Origin: Chloroflexota bacterium
Lineage (GTDB): Bacteria; Chloroflexota; Dehalococcoidia; JACVQG01; JAHKAY01
Length of the DNA stretch: 62,445 nt
Direction: 5' to 3'
Assembly: GCA_018825785.1 (NCBI GenBank)
Contig: JAHKAY010000037.1
Coordinates: 1-62,445 of the forward strand
Of this stretch, positions 43,069 through 52,322 are shown in pieces; position 1 is the first letter of the stretch; every line of letters starts with the position of its first letter. Made by a program: the position numbers and the translations under genes. Under the pieces are notes generated by a model. The model saw nothing but the letters and a program-made list of their open reading frames with translations. It was not told where the DNA came from and did no database searches.

Positions 43069-44505
43069 ATGAAGCAGATTATTCTGCAGCCGGTAACCCG
43101 CATTGAGGGGCATGCCAAGGTAACCATTCAGCTGGATGACCAGGGGAATGTGGCCGATACCCGGGTCAACGTGGTGGAGTTGAGGGGGTTTGAGAAGTTC
43201 TGTGTGGGGAGACCCGTGGAGGAGCTACCCCGCATTGTCCCCCGCATCTGCGGGGTCTGCCCCTGGGCCCATCACCTGGCCTCCTCCAAGGCCTGCGATG
43301 CTGTCTTCGGGGTGGAGATTCCTCCCGTGGCCAAGAAGCTCCGGGAGCTGGCCTATATGGGCCACTTTATCCACAGCCATGTCCTCCATTTCTTCGTCCT
43401 CTCCGGGCCAGACTTCGTCATGGGGCCTGGTGCCGACTACACGGTGAGGAACGTCATAGGCATCGCCCAGAAGGTCCCCGATATAGCCAGGCAGGTCCTG
43501 CGCACTCGCTTCCTGGGCCAGATGATGACCCAAATACTTGGGGGCAAGGCCATCCACCCCGATGTCTCCGTCCCCGGGGGCTGGAGCAAACCCGTTACCA
43601 AAGAGGAAGTGGTCAAGCTCAAGGAGATGGCCAAGGAATGCCTGGACTTTGCTACCTTCGCAATGAACTTCGCCAAGAAAGATATCTTTCCCCAATACCT
43701 GGAGGTGGTGAAGTCCTACGCTCCTATCTCCACCGGCTTCCTTGGGATGGTCCAGGATGGGGCGCTGAACCTCTATGATGGCAACCTGCGGATGATGACG
43801 GCCGATGGCAAGTACGAGGATTTCCCCGGAGAGAGATACATGGACCACATCGCCGAGCACGTAGAGCCCTGGACCTATCTGAAATTCCCCTATTTGAAGA
43901 AGGCGGGCGGCTTCTCCATGGCCCTGGATAAGCCGGTGGGCATCTACCGCACCAATTCGCTGGCCAGGATAAATGTGGTTGACCGGATACCCACTCCCCA
44001 GGCCCAGGCGGAGCTGGAGGAGTTCCGGAAGAACTTCGGCAGACCCGCCCAGCTCACCCTCCTTTATCACTGGGCCCGGTTAATTGAGCTGCTCTATGCG
44101 GCGGAGAGGGCTGTGGAGCTTCTGGCCGACCCCGGGATAACCGACCCCAACACCAGGAAGGCGGTAACCCCCAGGGCGGCTCGGGGGGTGGGGGTAGTGG
44201 AAGCACCCCGGGGCACCCTCATCCACGATTACGAGACCGACGAGAAGGGCCTGGTGAAGGACGTCAACATCATCGTAGGCACCACCCACAACAATGCCGC
44301 CATAAACATGTCGGTGAAGAAGGCCGCCCAGGACGTCATCAAGAATGGGAAATACGACCAGGGGCTGCTGAACCTGGTGGAGATGGCCATCCGGGCCTAC
44401 GACCCCTGCCTCTCCTGTGCCACCCACGAGCTGGACGGCCGTATTCCGGTAAGAGTGAACATAGTGAATCATGCTGGCGAAATTGTGGCTAACCTGGTAG
44501 ATTAG
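43069..44505 (+). CDS. mvhA: [NiFe] hydrogenase large subunit (Mvh/group 3c-like)
   Basis: A 478-residue catalytic subunit. Nickel ligands lie in RICGVCPWAHH (about 60-70) and near the end in YDPCLSCATH, with 25 residues after the histidine that the protease encoded next should remove. The VTRIEGHAKV opening is typical. It oxidises H2 and feeds electrons to MvhD and HdrA. Confidence 0.94.
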   Translation: MKQIILQPVTRIEGHAKVTIQLDDQGNVADTRVNVVELRGFEKFCVGRPVEELPRIVPRICGVCPWAHHLASSKACDAVFGVEIPPVAKKLRELAYMGHFIHSHVLHFFVLSGPDFVMGPGADYTVRNVIGIAQKVPDIARQVLRTRFLGQMMTQILGGKAIHPDVSVPGGWSKPVTKEEVVKLKEMAKECLDFATFAMNFAKKDIFPQYLEVVKSYAPISTGFLGMVQDGALNLYDGNLRMMTADGKYEDFPGERYMDHIAEHVEPWTYLKFPYLKKAGGFSMALDKPVGIYRTNSLARINVVDRIPTPQAQAELEEFRKNFGRPAQLTLLYHWARLIELLYAAERAVELLADPGITDPNTRKAVTPRAARGVGVVEAPRGTLIHDYETDEKGLVKDVNIIVGTTHNNAAINMSVKKAAQDVIKNGKYDQGLLNLVEMAIRAYDPCLSCATHELDGRIPVRVNIVNHAGEIVANLVD

Positions 44506-44524
44506 AGGAGCCGGGGGTGATGGG

Positions 44525-45031
44525 TTGGCAGATGCTGGCTATGTCCCTGAATATTGTCGCAAGGACACTCTCGTCCTGGGGTGCGGCAATGTCCTCCTGG
44601 GGGATGACGGGTTCGGGCCCCAGGTAATAGCCTATCTTCAGAGCCATTACCCCCTTCCGGAAGATGTTGCCCTGCTGGATGTCGGCACGGGGGTCCAGGG
44701 GGTGCTCCTGGACCTGGCCCTCTCCCAGCAGAAGCCCAGGAGGCTGGTCTTGGTGGACGTCCTGGATAGAGGCCAGCCTCCCGGGACCATCGCTACCCTC
44801 CGTGTAGACAGCCTTCCCCCGGGGAGGGGTGGGGATTTCCTCCCACATCTGAGCCCCACCTCCAGTCTCCTGCGGGAGCTGGAAAAGCTGGCCGGGGTGG
44901 AGGTGGTCCTGCTCACCGTTCAGTCCCCAGGGCTTCCCCAAGAGGTGCATCCGGGTCTGTCGGCACCAGTGCTGGAGGCGGTGCCCCGGGCCTGTGAGCT
45001 TATTGCCAGGAGCTTTTTCTCCCATGCATGA
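44525..45031 (+). CDS. Hydrogenase maturation protease
   Basis: A 168-residue HyaD/HycI-type endopeptidase from TTG 44525. Family features: TLVLGCGNVLLGDDGFGP (nickel-site Asp/Glu in the loop) and VLVDVLDRG. It cleaves the C-terminal tail of the large subunit after nickel insertion. It sits directly after that gene and overlaps hypA. Confidence 0.88.
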   Translation: MADAGYVPEYCRKDTLVLGCGNVLLGDDGFGPQVIAYLQSHYPLPEDVALLDVGTGVQGVLLDLALSQQKPRRLVLVDVLDRGQPPGTIATLRVDSLPPGRGGDFLPHLSPTSSLLRELEKLAGVEVVLLTVQSPGLPQEVHPGLSAPVLEAVPRACELIARSFFSHA

Positions 45032-45290
45032 GGGTTCTATCGCCGAGGAGCTGGTGGAGGAGGCCGTGGCCCGGGCCATGGACACGGGCATCACGCGCAT
45101 AACCCGGGTGAGGGTGAGATTGGGGGCGGAGGGCCATGTCACAGGGGAAGCCCTCAGCTCCTGGTTTGACCTGGCGAAGGCCGGCACCATAGCCGGGGAA
45201 GCGGTGCTGGAGATTGAGCAGGCAGAGGGAAAGGATATTGTCCTGATGTCCCTGGAGGGTGTGGCGCCCGATGCCCCGGAGCATAGCTGA
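45024..45290 (+). CDS. hypA: HypA-like nickel-binding protein lacking the zinc domain
   Basis: About 88 residues from ATG 45024. The start MHEGSIAEELVEEAV keeps the nickel-binding Met-His-Glu of HypA, and the N-terminal fold runs to VLEIE. Normal HypA then has about 35 residues with CxxC pairs binding zinc; here the sequence passes straight to a short GKDIVLMSLEGV tail and has no cysteine. It overlaps the protease and hypF genes. No frameshift that would restore the zinc part is seen. Confidence 0.75.
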   Translation: MHEGSIAEELVEEAVARAMDTGITRITRVRVRLGAEGHVTGEALSSWFDLAKAGTIAGEAVLEIEQAEGKDIVLMSLEGVAPDAPEHS

Positions 45291-47640
45291 CCTGGAGTTG
45301 ACCAGGGCCAGGGTCCTGGTGCGGGGGGTGGTCCAGGGGGTGGGTTTCCGCCCCTTCGTCCACCGCCTGGCCCACGAACACGGCCTGAAGGGATGGGTGC
45401 TCAACTCCACGGAAGGGGTGGTCATCGAGGTGGAAGGCCCCTCCCAGAAGCTGGAGGCCTTTCTCCGGGACCTGGAGGGGAAGCCGCCCCCCAGGGCGGT
45501 GGTGGAGAAGGTGGAGGCTAGTTTTCTACCCCCCCTGGGCTATACTTCCTTTACCATTGAGGCCAGCCTCCAGGCCGCCGATGAGTTTGTCCTCATTTCC
45601 CCTGACATCTCCATCTGCGCCGACTGCCTGAGGGAGCTCTTCTCCCCCGCCGACCGGCGCTTCCGCTACCCCTTTATCAACTGCACCAACTGCGGGCCCA
45701 GGTTTACCATAGTCAAGGATATCCCCTACGACCGCTCCAAGACCACCATGGGGGTCTTCCAGATGTGCCCTGAGTGCCAGAGGGAGTATGACGACCCGGC
45801 GGACCGCCGCTTCCACGCCCAGCCTAATGCCTGCCCCTCCTGCGGCCCCCATATCTGGCTGGCGGGAAGGGACGGCTCGGTGCTGGTCGAGGCTGAGGGG
45901 GCTATCCAGGAGGCCCGCCGCCTCCTGGCCCGGGGCGCTATCCTGGCGGTGAAGGGGATTGGAGGCTTCCATCTGGCCTGCGATGCCACCAGTGACGCCT
46001 CGCTCTCCACCCTCCGGGAGCGAAAGCACCGGGTAAACAAGCCCTTCGCCGTCATGTCCCTGGACCTGGGGGAGGTAGACAAATACTGCTACCTGGGTGA
46101 AGGGGAGGGGCAGCTCCTGGGGTCGCCCCAGCGGCCCATCGTCCTCCTTCGCCGTCGGCCCGGCTCCCCCATCTCTGCCCTGGTTGCCCCCAACAACCTC
46201 TACCTGGGTGTCATGCTGCCCTACACCCCCCTGCACTACCTGCTCCTGGAGAAGGACCGGGAAGGGGACCTGACGGCCCTGGTGATGACCAGCGGCAATA
46301 TGAGCGAGGAGCCTATCGCCAGGGACAACCAGGAAGCCCTGGAGCGCCTGGGGGGGCTGGCTGACGCCTTCCTGCTCCATGACCGGGATATCCACGTGCG
46401 CTGCGATGACTCGGTGACCCGGCTCTTTGAGGGCAGAGAGTCCCTGCTGCGCCGTTCCCGGGGCTATGCCCCCTTCCCGGTGCGCCTTCCCTTTGAGGTA
46501 GGGCCGGGGCTGGCCTGCGGGGCCCACCTCAAGAACACCTTCTGCCTCACCCGGGACAACTACGCTTTCCTCAGCCACCATATCGGCGACCTAGAGAACC
46601 TGGAGACCCTGGCCTCCTTTGAGAGCGGGATTGAGCACTTCAAGGGCCTCTTCCGGGTTGAGCCCCAGGTGGTGGCCTATGACCTCCACCCGGAGTATCT
46701 GTCCACCCGGTACGCCCTGGAGCTGAAGGGGAAGCGACCTGATGGGATGGCCTTCATCCCGGTGCAGCACCACCACGCCCATGTGGCCAGTTGCCTGGCG
46801 GAGAACGGCCTTTCCGGCCCGGCCATCGGCGTAGCCTTTGACGGCACCGGCTACGGGGAGGACGGTCAGGTATGGGGTGGCGAGTTTCTGGTAGCGGACT
46901 ACTGCGGTTTCGAGCGGGCGGCCCACCTCCGCTACCTGCCCCTGCCCGGGGGGGAGATGGCCATCCGAAAACCCTATCGCATGGCCCTGAGCTACCTGGG
47001 CCATCTGCCAGGAGACCTGGTGGGGGACCTGGCCCTTCTGAAACGGGTCAGTCCGGTGGAGCAGGCCGTGGTGGAAAAGCAGGTGAAAGAGAGGTTTAAC
47101 TCCCCCATGACCTCCAGCATGGGCCGGCTCTTTGATGCCGTGTCCTCCCTGGTCGGTATCTGTGATGTCATTACCTACGAAGGACAGGCGGCCATGGAGC
47201 TGGAGATGGCCGCCGATGAGGCGCTGGAGGAAGGCTACCCCTGGCCCGTGGAGGCCGGGGGGTCCCCCCTGGTCCTGGACTGGGCCTATCCCCTTGAGGG
47301 GGTCATCTCAGACCTGAAGGCCGGGGTTCCGGTGCCGGTTATCTCTGCCCGGTTCCATGATTCTGTGGCCGGGATGGTGGCCCGGACCTGCTCCGTCATC
47401 CGGGAGAGGACGGGGCTGGAGCAGGTGGTCCTGAGCGGGGGCGTCTTCCAGAACATTTTCCTCCTGGAGCGGGCCCTCCGCCATCTGCGCCGCCAGGGGT
47501 TTGAACCCTTCATCCACCACCAGGTCCCGCCCAATGATGGGGGCATCGCCCTGGGACAGGCGGTGGTGGCCAGCGCCAAACTCCAGTCCAAGCTCGCAAA
47601 GAGGGGAAAGGGGATATATGTGCCTGGCCGTACCGGCTAA
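45271..47640 (+). CDS. hypF: HypF carbamoyltransferase
   Basis: About 789 residues from ATG 45271. An acylphosphatase domain (VRGVVQGVGFRPFVH), two zinc-finger groups (CADCLRELF, CTNCGPRFT, CPECQREYDD, CPSCGPH), a YrdC-like domain (KGIGGFHLACDA) and a Kae1-like C-terminal domain with VQHHHAHVASC and DGTGYGEDGQVWGGEF. HypF makes the cyanide ligand precursor from carbamoyl phosphate. Confidence 0.95.
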   Translation: MPRSIADLELTRARVLVRGVVQGVGFRPFVHRLAHEHGLKGWVLNSTEGVVIEVEGPSQKLEAFLRDLEGKPPPRAVVEKVEASFLPPLGYTSFTIEASLQAADEFVLISPDISICADCLRELFSPADRRFRYPFINCTNCGPRFTIVKDIPYDRSKTTMGVFQMCPECQREYDDPADRRFHAQPNACPSCGPHIWLAGRDGSVLVEAEGAIQEARRLLARGAILAVKGIGGFHLACDATSDASLSTLRERKHRVNKPFAVMSLDLGEVDKYCYLGEGEGQLLGSPQRPIVLLRRRPGSPISALVAPNNLYLGVMLPYTPLHYLLLEKDREGDLTALVMTSGNMSEEPIARDNQEALERLGGLADAFLLHDRDIHVRCDDSVTRLFEGRESLLRRSRGYAPFPVRLPFEVGPGLACGAHLKNTFCLTRDNYAFLSHHIGDLENLETLASFESGIEHFKGLFRVEPQVVAYDLHPEYLSTRYALELKGKRPDGMAFIPVQHHHAHVASCLAENGLSGPAIGVAFDGTGYGEDGQVWGGEFLVADYCGFERAAHLRYLPLPGGEMAIRKPYRMALSYLGHLPGDLVGDLALLKRVSPVEQAVVEKQVKERFNSPMTSSMGRLFDAVSSLVGICDVITYEGQAAMELEMAADEALEEGYPWPVEAGGSPLVLDWAYPLEGVISDLKAGVPVPVISARFHDSVAGMVARTCSVIRERTGLEQVVLSGGVFQNIFLLERALRHLRRQGFEPFIHHQVPPNDGGIALGQAVVASAKLQSKLAKRGKGIYVPGRTG

Positions 47641-47848
47641 GGTTGTCAGCATAGATGGCGAGACCGCCCTGGTGGAACTGGGAGGGCTTACCCGCCAGGC
47701 CCGCACCATGCTGGTGCCCAGTGTAAAGGTAGGCGACTATGTCCTGCTCCATGCCGGCTTTGCCATCCAGACCCTGGACGAGGCCGCGGCCCAGGAGACA
47801 CTGGGGCTTCTGGCCAGGATGGCTGAGGCCGGGGCGGGGGAGGCGTGA
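47618..47848 (+). CDS. hypC: HypC chaperone
   Basis: A 76-residue protein starting MCLAVPAKVV; the initial Met-Cys and the VGDYVLLHAGFAI segment are diagnostic of HypC, which carries the Fe(CN)2CO unit with HypD. ATG 47618 lies inside the end of hypF, and hypD starts before its stop. Confidence 0.95.
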   Translation: MCLAVPAKVVSIDGETALVELGGLTRQARTMLVPSVKVGDYVLLHAGFAIQTLDEAAAQETLGLLARMAEAGAGEA

Positions 47849-48933
47849 GGTTCCTCACCGAGTTCCGCCAGCCCGCCCTTGCGGAGGCTCTGGCGGAGAG
47901 GATAAGGAGATGGTCCGGGCCGCCGGTGAGCCTGATGGAGGTATGCGGCACCCATACCGTAGCCATCTTCCGCCATGGCCTCCGGGGGCTCCTGCCGCCC
48001 CAGGTGAGGCTCCTCTCCGGCCCGGGCTGTCCGGTCTGCGTCACCCCCAACAGGGAAATAGACAAGGCCATTGCCCTGGCCAGCAATCCCGGGGTCATCC
48101 TGGCCACTTTTGGCGATATGATGAAGGTGCCGGGGAGCTACTCCAGCCTGGCCGAGGCCAAGGCCTCGGGCGCTGACGTGAGGGTGGCCTATTCCCCCAT
48201 GGAGGCCGTGGAGATAGCCCAGGGGAACCCCAAGAAGGCGGTGGTCTTCTTCGGCGTGGGCTTTGAGACCACCGCGCCCACCACGGCGGCCTCCCTCCTG
48301 GAGGCAAAGCGCCTGGGGCTGAGGAACTTCTTCTTCCTCTCCGCCCACAAGCTTGTCCCCCCGGCGTTGATGGCCCTGCTGGAGGCGGGGGAGGTGCGAA
48401 TAGACGGCCTCATCTGCCCCGGGCATGTGAGCACCATCATCGGCTCCCGGCCCTACGAGTTCATCCCCCGGGACTATGCCATCCCCTGCGTCATCTCCGG
48501 CTTTGAGCCCGTGGACATCCTCCAGGCCATTGCCATGCTGCTTGACATGCGGGCGGAGGGGAAGGCCGAGGTGGCCATCCAGTACCGCCGCGCCGTGCGC
48601 CCCCAGGGAAACCCCCAGGCCCTGGAGACCATGGCCGGGGCCTTCCAGGTAGGGGGCGCCGAGTGGCGGGGGCTGGGCCCCATCCCTCAGAGCGGGCTTC
48701 ACTTGCGTGATGGAATGGAGGCCTTTGCTGCCGAGCGGCACCTGGAGATGAAGATAAGGCCGCCCAGGGAGGCAGTTGCCTGCCGCTGCGGCGAGGTCCT
48801 CCGGGGGCTCATCAACCCGCCCGAGTGCTCTATTTTTGGCACAGGGTGCACCCCGGAGCATCCGGTGGGGCCGTGTATGGTCTCCACCGAGGGTACCTGC
48901 GCCGCCTGGTTCCTCTACAAGCCGGGGGGCTGA
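47845..48933 (+). CDS. hypD: HypD Fe-S scaffold protein
   Basis: A 362-residue protein with HypD motifs MEVCGTHTVAIFRHG, GPGCPVCVTP, GFETTAPTTA and a C-terminal cluster region containing CRCGEVLRG, CSIFGTGCTPE and GPCMVSTEGTC. It builds the iron-cyanide-carbonyl centre together with HypC and HypE. Confidence 0.95.
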   Translation: MRFLTEFRQPALAEALAERIRRWSGPPVSLMEVCGTHTVAIFRHGLRGLLPPQVRLLSGPGCPVCVTPNREIDKAIALASNPGVILATFGDMMKVPGSYSSLAEAKASGADVRVAYSPMEAVEIAQGNPKKAVVFFGVGFETTAPTTAASLLEAKRLGLRNFFFLSAHKLVPPALMALLEAGEVRIDGLICPGHVSTIIGSRPYEFIPRDYAIPCVISGFEPVDILQAIAMLLDMRAEGKAEVAIQYRRAVRPQGNPQALETMAGAFQVGGAEWRGLGPIPQSGLHLRDGMEAFAAERHLEMKIRPPREAVACRCGEVLRGLINPPECSIFGTGCTPEHPVGPCMVSTEGTCAAWFLYKPGG

Positions 48934-49947
48934 GTGCCGCGAGCCCGGGTGCTGCTGGGCCACGGGAGTGGGGGCAAGCTCACCCACCAGCTCATAGAGT
49001 CGCTATTCCTGTCCCAGCTGGCCAACCCAATCCTCAAGGCCCTGGACGATTCGGCGGTATTCTCGGTGGATTCCAGAGGCAGGCTCGCTTTCACCACGGA
49101 CTCCTATGTGGTCCGGCCCCTCTTCTTTCCAGGGGGGGACATCGGTCGGCTGGCCGTCTGCGGCACCGTCAATGACCTGGCCATGGTGGGGGCCACCCCC
49201 CTCTATCTGTCGGCGGCCTTCATCCTGGAGGAGGGGCTGCCCCTGGCTGACCTGCGCCGCATCACCGCTTCGCTGAAGGGGGCAGCCCGGGAGGCGGGGG
49301 TGAAGATTGTGGCCGGGGATACCAAGGTGGTGGAGCGGGGCAGCGCCGACGGCCTCTTCATCAACACCGCGGGACTGGGCCTGGTGCCTGAGGGAGTGGA
49401 CATCTCGGGGAGCAACGCCCGGCCGGGCGATGCCGTAATCCTTTCCGGGCCCATCGGCAACCACGGCATCTCGGTGCTGCTGGAGCGGCAGCAGATGGGG
49501 TTCGTCAGCACGGTGAAGAGCGATGTAGCCCCCCTGAACCTCCTGGTGGCGGCCATGCTCCAGGCCAGCCCCAATATCCATGCCCTCCGGGACCCCACCC
49601 GTGGGGGCCTGGCCACCAGCCTGGTGGAAATGGCCCGCCAGTCCGGCGTGGCTATCCGCATCCACGAGGGGAAGGTCCCCGTAGACGAGGAAGTGGCCGC
49701 CGCCTGCGAGATTCTGGGTTATGACCCTCTCTATGTGGCCAACGAGGGGAAGCTCATCGCCCTGGTGGCCCCCCAGGATGCCCCTGGGGTTATCCGGGCC
49801 ATGAAGAAATCCCCCTACGGCCGGCAGGCCACTATCATCGGCGAGGTCCTGGCCGAGCCCCGGGGAAAGGTCCTCATGGCTACCCGGGTGGGCGGCACCC
49901 GGATAGTGGACATGCTGAGCGGGGAACAGTTCCCCCGCATCTGCTAG
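48934..49947 (+). CDS. hypE: HypE carbamoyl dehydratase
   Basis: A 337-residue protein of the PurM/SelD fold with LLGHGSGGKL at the N-terminus and GDTKVVERG. It ends PRIC, with the terminal cysteine that carries the thiocarbamate turned into thiocyanate. GTG start directly follows hypD's stop. It closes the hydrogenase maturation set; hypB is not present in the window. Confidence 0.95.
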   Translation: MPRARVLLGHGSGGKLTHQLIESLFLSQLANPILKALDDSAVFSVDSRGRLAFTTDSYVVRPLFFPGGDIGRLAVCGTVNDLAMVGATPLYLSAAFILEEGLPLADLRRITASLKGAAREAGVKIVAGDTKVVERGSADGLFINTAGLGLVPEGVDISGSNARPGDAVILSGPIGNHGISVLLERQQMGFVSTVKSDVAPLNLLVAAMLQASPNIHALRDPTRGGLATSLVEMARQSGVAIRIHEGKVPVDEEVAAACEILGYDPLYVANEGKLIALVAPQDAPGVIRAMKKSPYGRQATIIGEVLAEPRGKVLMATRVGGTRIVDMLSGEQFPRIC

Positions 49948-49981
49948 AGTTCACGCCGAAATTCGCCCCAGGGGGAGTTCA

Positions 49982-50082
49982 GAGGGGGTTTGACCCCCTC
50001 GGGGCACCCGCTACAGCGGGTCGGGGGTCTGGGGGTGTCCCCCAGATAATCTATCTTCCCCCTCTCCTTGCAGGAGAGGGGG
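49982..50082. repeat. Cluster of four perfect hairpins
   Basis: GAGGGGG/CCCCCTC (49982-50000), ACCCGC/GCGGGT (50006-50021), TCTGGGGG/CCCCCAGA (50028-50046) and an 11-bp CCCCCTCTCCT/AGGAGAGGGGG (50058-50082). The last arms recur in the hairpin at 59448-59475. They look like a dispersed REP/MITE-like repeat and may also terminate the hyp operon. Confidence 0.55.
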
Positions 50083-50146
50083 TCAGCGGGTGAGGTATAG
50101 GCCCCTTGGCTGGCGGGTTCTGCTACAATGCTCCTGAGGAGGAGCC

Positions 50147-51181
50147 ATGATACGGTATGAAAGGCATGTAGCTCAAGCGGAGCTTCTGAGCCCCCTCAAA
50201 AATTTTGAGCCCGATTCCCAGCCTATTGAGCACCGGGTGGACCCCCTTATGGGCTTCACCTCGGTGGTGAGGACGGGCAGGAAGTTCTGGCAGGCCCTCT
50301 ACAATACCGATGAGAAGCTCCTCAAGGAGCTGGTGGAGGGCTCCCGGGGGCGGTGTTTCTTCTGCCCGGAGAAGGTGGCCTCCGCCACCCCCCTCTTCCC
50401 CAAGGACTTCATCCCTGAGGGCCGGCTGGTGCTGGGGGAGGCGGTGGTCTTCCCCAACCTCTTCGCCCACAAGGAGTTCAGCGCCATCGCCGTCTTTACC
50501 CGGGACCACTACCTCCCCCTGGACGGCTTCACCCCGGGGGTGCTCCTGGGCGGCTTCCGTGCCGCCATGGCATACATCCGGCGGGTCCATGAGAAATACC
50601 GGGCCAGGTATGCCGAGATAGGCTGGAACTACCTCTTCACCGGAGGGGCCAGCATTATCCACCCCCACCTCCAGGTCATCGTTTCCCACCAGCCCTATTA
50701 CCTTATCAAGGAGATGGACTGGCGGGCCAGGAAGCACCTGGAGGAATACGGGGTGAGCTTCTGGGAGGAATACCTGAAGGAGGAAAAGAGAGAGGGGAAG
50801 CGCTATCTGGGGGCGATAGGCAATACGGAGTGGTTCTGCCCCTTCGCCCCCACCCGCGAGGACGAGGTGAACGCCGTAGTCCGGGGGAGGTCCAATTTTC
50901 TTGAGCTAAGAGACGCTGACTGGGAGGCCCTGGCCGAGGGCCTGGCCCGGGCCCTGCGCTACTACCGGGAAAAGGGCCTGTCCAGCGTAAACATGGCGTT
51001 ATACTCCGGCCCCCTGGGGGAGAGGAGCCCCCATCTGTGGGCGGGGCTGAAGCTCGTCTCCCGGACCTCCGCCCAGGCCACCCCCGTCAACGATGTCTGG
51101 TACTCCAGCAACCTGCTCCTTGACGGCTTCGTCACCGACCCCCCCGAAGATTTGGCCAGAGAGATAAGGAAATACTTTTGA
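50147..51181 (+). CDS. GalT-like nucleotidyltransferase (HIT superfamily)
   Basis: A 344-residue protein resembling galactose-1-phosphate uridylyltransferase. A HIT-type active site HPHLQVIVS (about 175-183) and a zinc-like CFFC site (about 70-73) are visible; a C-terminal SPHLWAGLKL supplies a further His. The real substrate may be another sugar or nucleoside phosphate, since the family is broad. It follows the hairpin cluster and overlaps the next gene by four bases. Confidence 0.75.
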   Translation: MIRYERHVAQAELLSPLKNFEPDSQPIEHRVDPLMGFTSVVRTGRKFWQALYNTDEKLLKELVEGSRGRCFFCPEKVASATPLFPKDFIPEGRLVLGEAVVFPNLFAHKEFSAIAVFTRDHYLPLDGFTPGVLLGGFRAAMAYIRRVHEKYRARYAEIGWNYLFTGGASIIHPHLQVIVSHQPYYLIKEMDWRARKHLEEYGVSFWEEYLKEEKREGKRYLGAIGNTEWFCPFAPTREDEVNAVVRGRSNFLELRDADWEALAEGLARALRYYREKGLSSVNMALYSGPLGERSPHLWAGLKLVSRTSAQATPVNDVWYSSNLLLDGFVTDPPEDLAREIRKYF

Positions 51182-51783
51182 CTCACGGACCAACCAACCT
51201 CTTCACTTCTCTCCTGCGCTACTGTGGAGAGCAGAAAGAGCATTTTGTTGGCGAAGCCTTTGTTCTGGTCTTGAATAGTCTCCTCAGCAGCGACCGCAAG
51301 ATAGCCGTTGAGATTCTAGGCGACCTTTGCGGGACTGACACGTTTGGCTGGCATGAATCTGATGACATTGTAATTCGTGCCCAAGGTTATGCGGGAGACG
51401 CCGGGACCCCTGACATTACCATTGGCTCCCGTGACAAGAAGGTGTATGTTGAGGTGAAGGTAGAAGCCCCCGTAGACGGCGAGCAACTCCACAAGTATAG
51501 GCGGTCTCTGGAGTCGTTCGGGGTGAGGCAGCGCCAGCTGGTGTTGCTCACCAAGCTGCCCGCTGAACTGCCGCCTGGGCTGGAGAAGGATGTAAAGAAG
51601 GTCTACTGGCATGAAGTTCGCCAGTGGCTTTCGAAGCGGGAGGCAGCAGTAACCGACAGAATTAGCCGGTACCTGTTAAACTCCTTTGCAGCATTTCTAA
51701 CAGAAGGAGGCATTTCCATGGAAAGAGTGGATGGGGACTACCGCATGCTGAAGTATGCTCTGCCCAGTTGCGCAATCTTGTAG
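51178..51783 (+). CDS. PD-(D/E)XK nuclease-like protein, N-terminal part of a split gene
   Basis: A 201-residue frame with the restriction-nuclease pattern GTPDITIGSRD then VYVEVKVEA (PD...ExK), the core of many restriction and defence enzymes. GC is lower than in neighbours. Its last residues (PSCAIL) do not fit, and the next frame continues the protein after one base is added in CCC at about 51759. The gene is probably frameshifted. Confidence 0.65.
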   Translation: MTHGPTNLFTSLLRYCGEQKEHFVGEAFVLVLNSLLSSDRKIAVEILGDLCGTDTFGWHESDDIVIRAQGYAGDAGTPDITIGSRDKKVYVEVKVEAPVDGEQLHKYRRSLESFGVRQRQLVLLTKLPAELPPGLEKDVKKVYWHEVRQWLSKREAAVTDRISRYLLNSFAAFLTEGGISMERVDGDYRMLKYALPSCAIL

Positions 51784-52181
51784 ATGTATTGGAAACAGTG
51801 AAGAAAGGGGTCAACGGTTCATCCATTACTGTTGGACGATGGTGGGCCGGTTTCCTTTGTAGGTCCGGAAAGCCAGAAAAGGAATTGTGGTTTGGGGTGG
51901 ACTTTGATGAACCATTTGTATTCCCTACTATTTCATTTCATGTCCTCAAGCCAATCTCCTTTGACTTAGACAAGCTAGAAAAAGCTCTGAAAGGGATGCG
52001 GCATCCGTTCCACAGACGGGAAGGAGACCTGACCAGAAAGGCTATGTTCTACTGGGACTTGGAAGCCCTCGGCTTCTTCTCACTGTCGTTGGACGAGCAA
52101 AGAGACCTGATGAAGGCAGTAGTAGTGGGGGCGTGGGAGGCAGCCAAGGAAGCTCGTAAAAAACCCGAGGCCAAAGAGTAG
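51768..52181 (+). CDS. C-terminal part of the split nuclease-like gene
   Basis: A 137-residue frame beginning at TTG with no ribosome site. Read with one extra C upstream the join becomes YALPQLRNLVDVLETV, a smooth continuation of the nuclease frame. It contains WFGVDFDEPFVFPTISFHV and a Lys/Glu-rich end. Alone it would probably not be translated. Confidence 0.55.
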   Translation: MRNLVDVLETVKKGVNGSSITVGRWWAGFLCRSGKPEKELWFGVDFDEPFVFPTISFHVLKPISFDLDKLEKALKGMRHPFHRREGDLTRKAMFYWDLEALGFFSLSLDEQRDLMKAVVVGAWEAAKEARKKPEAKE

Positions 52182-52192
52182 GGCAGTCCTTC

Positions 52193-52275
52193 TTATTTCT
52201 CCTTAAACACGGGTTCGCGCTTTTCCAGAAAGGAGCAGGCTGCCTCCTGGAAGTCCCCATTTTCAGCGGGGAACC
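52193..52275 (-). pseudogene. 3' remnant of an enoyl-CoA hydratase gene
   Basis: The reverse strand encodes SGFPAENGDFQEAACSFLEK then REPVFKEK and a stop, the standard end of enoyl-CoA hydratase/crotonase proteins. Nothing upstream continues it, so only the last 27 or so codons remain. Confidence 0.5.
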
Positions 52276-52322
52276 CGCTTGCAGGCGTCAACGATTGACC
52301 CCGAATACACAAAACGGGGATA

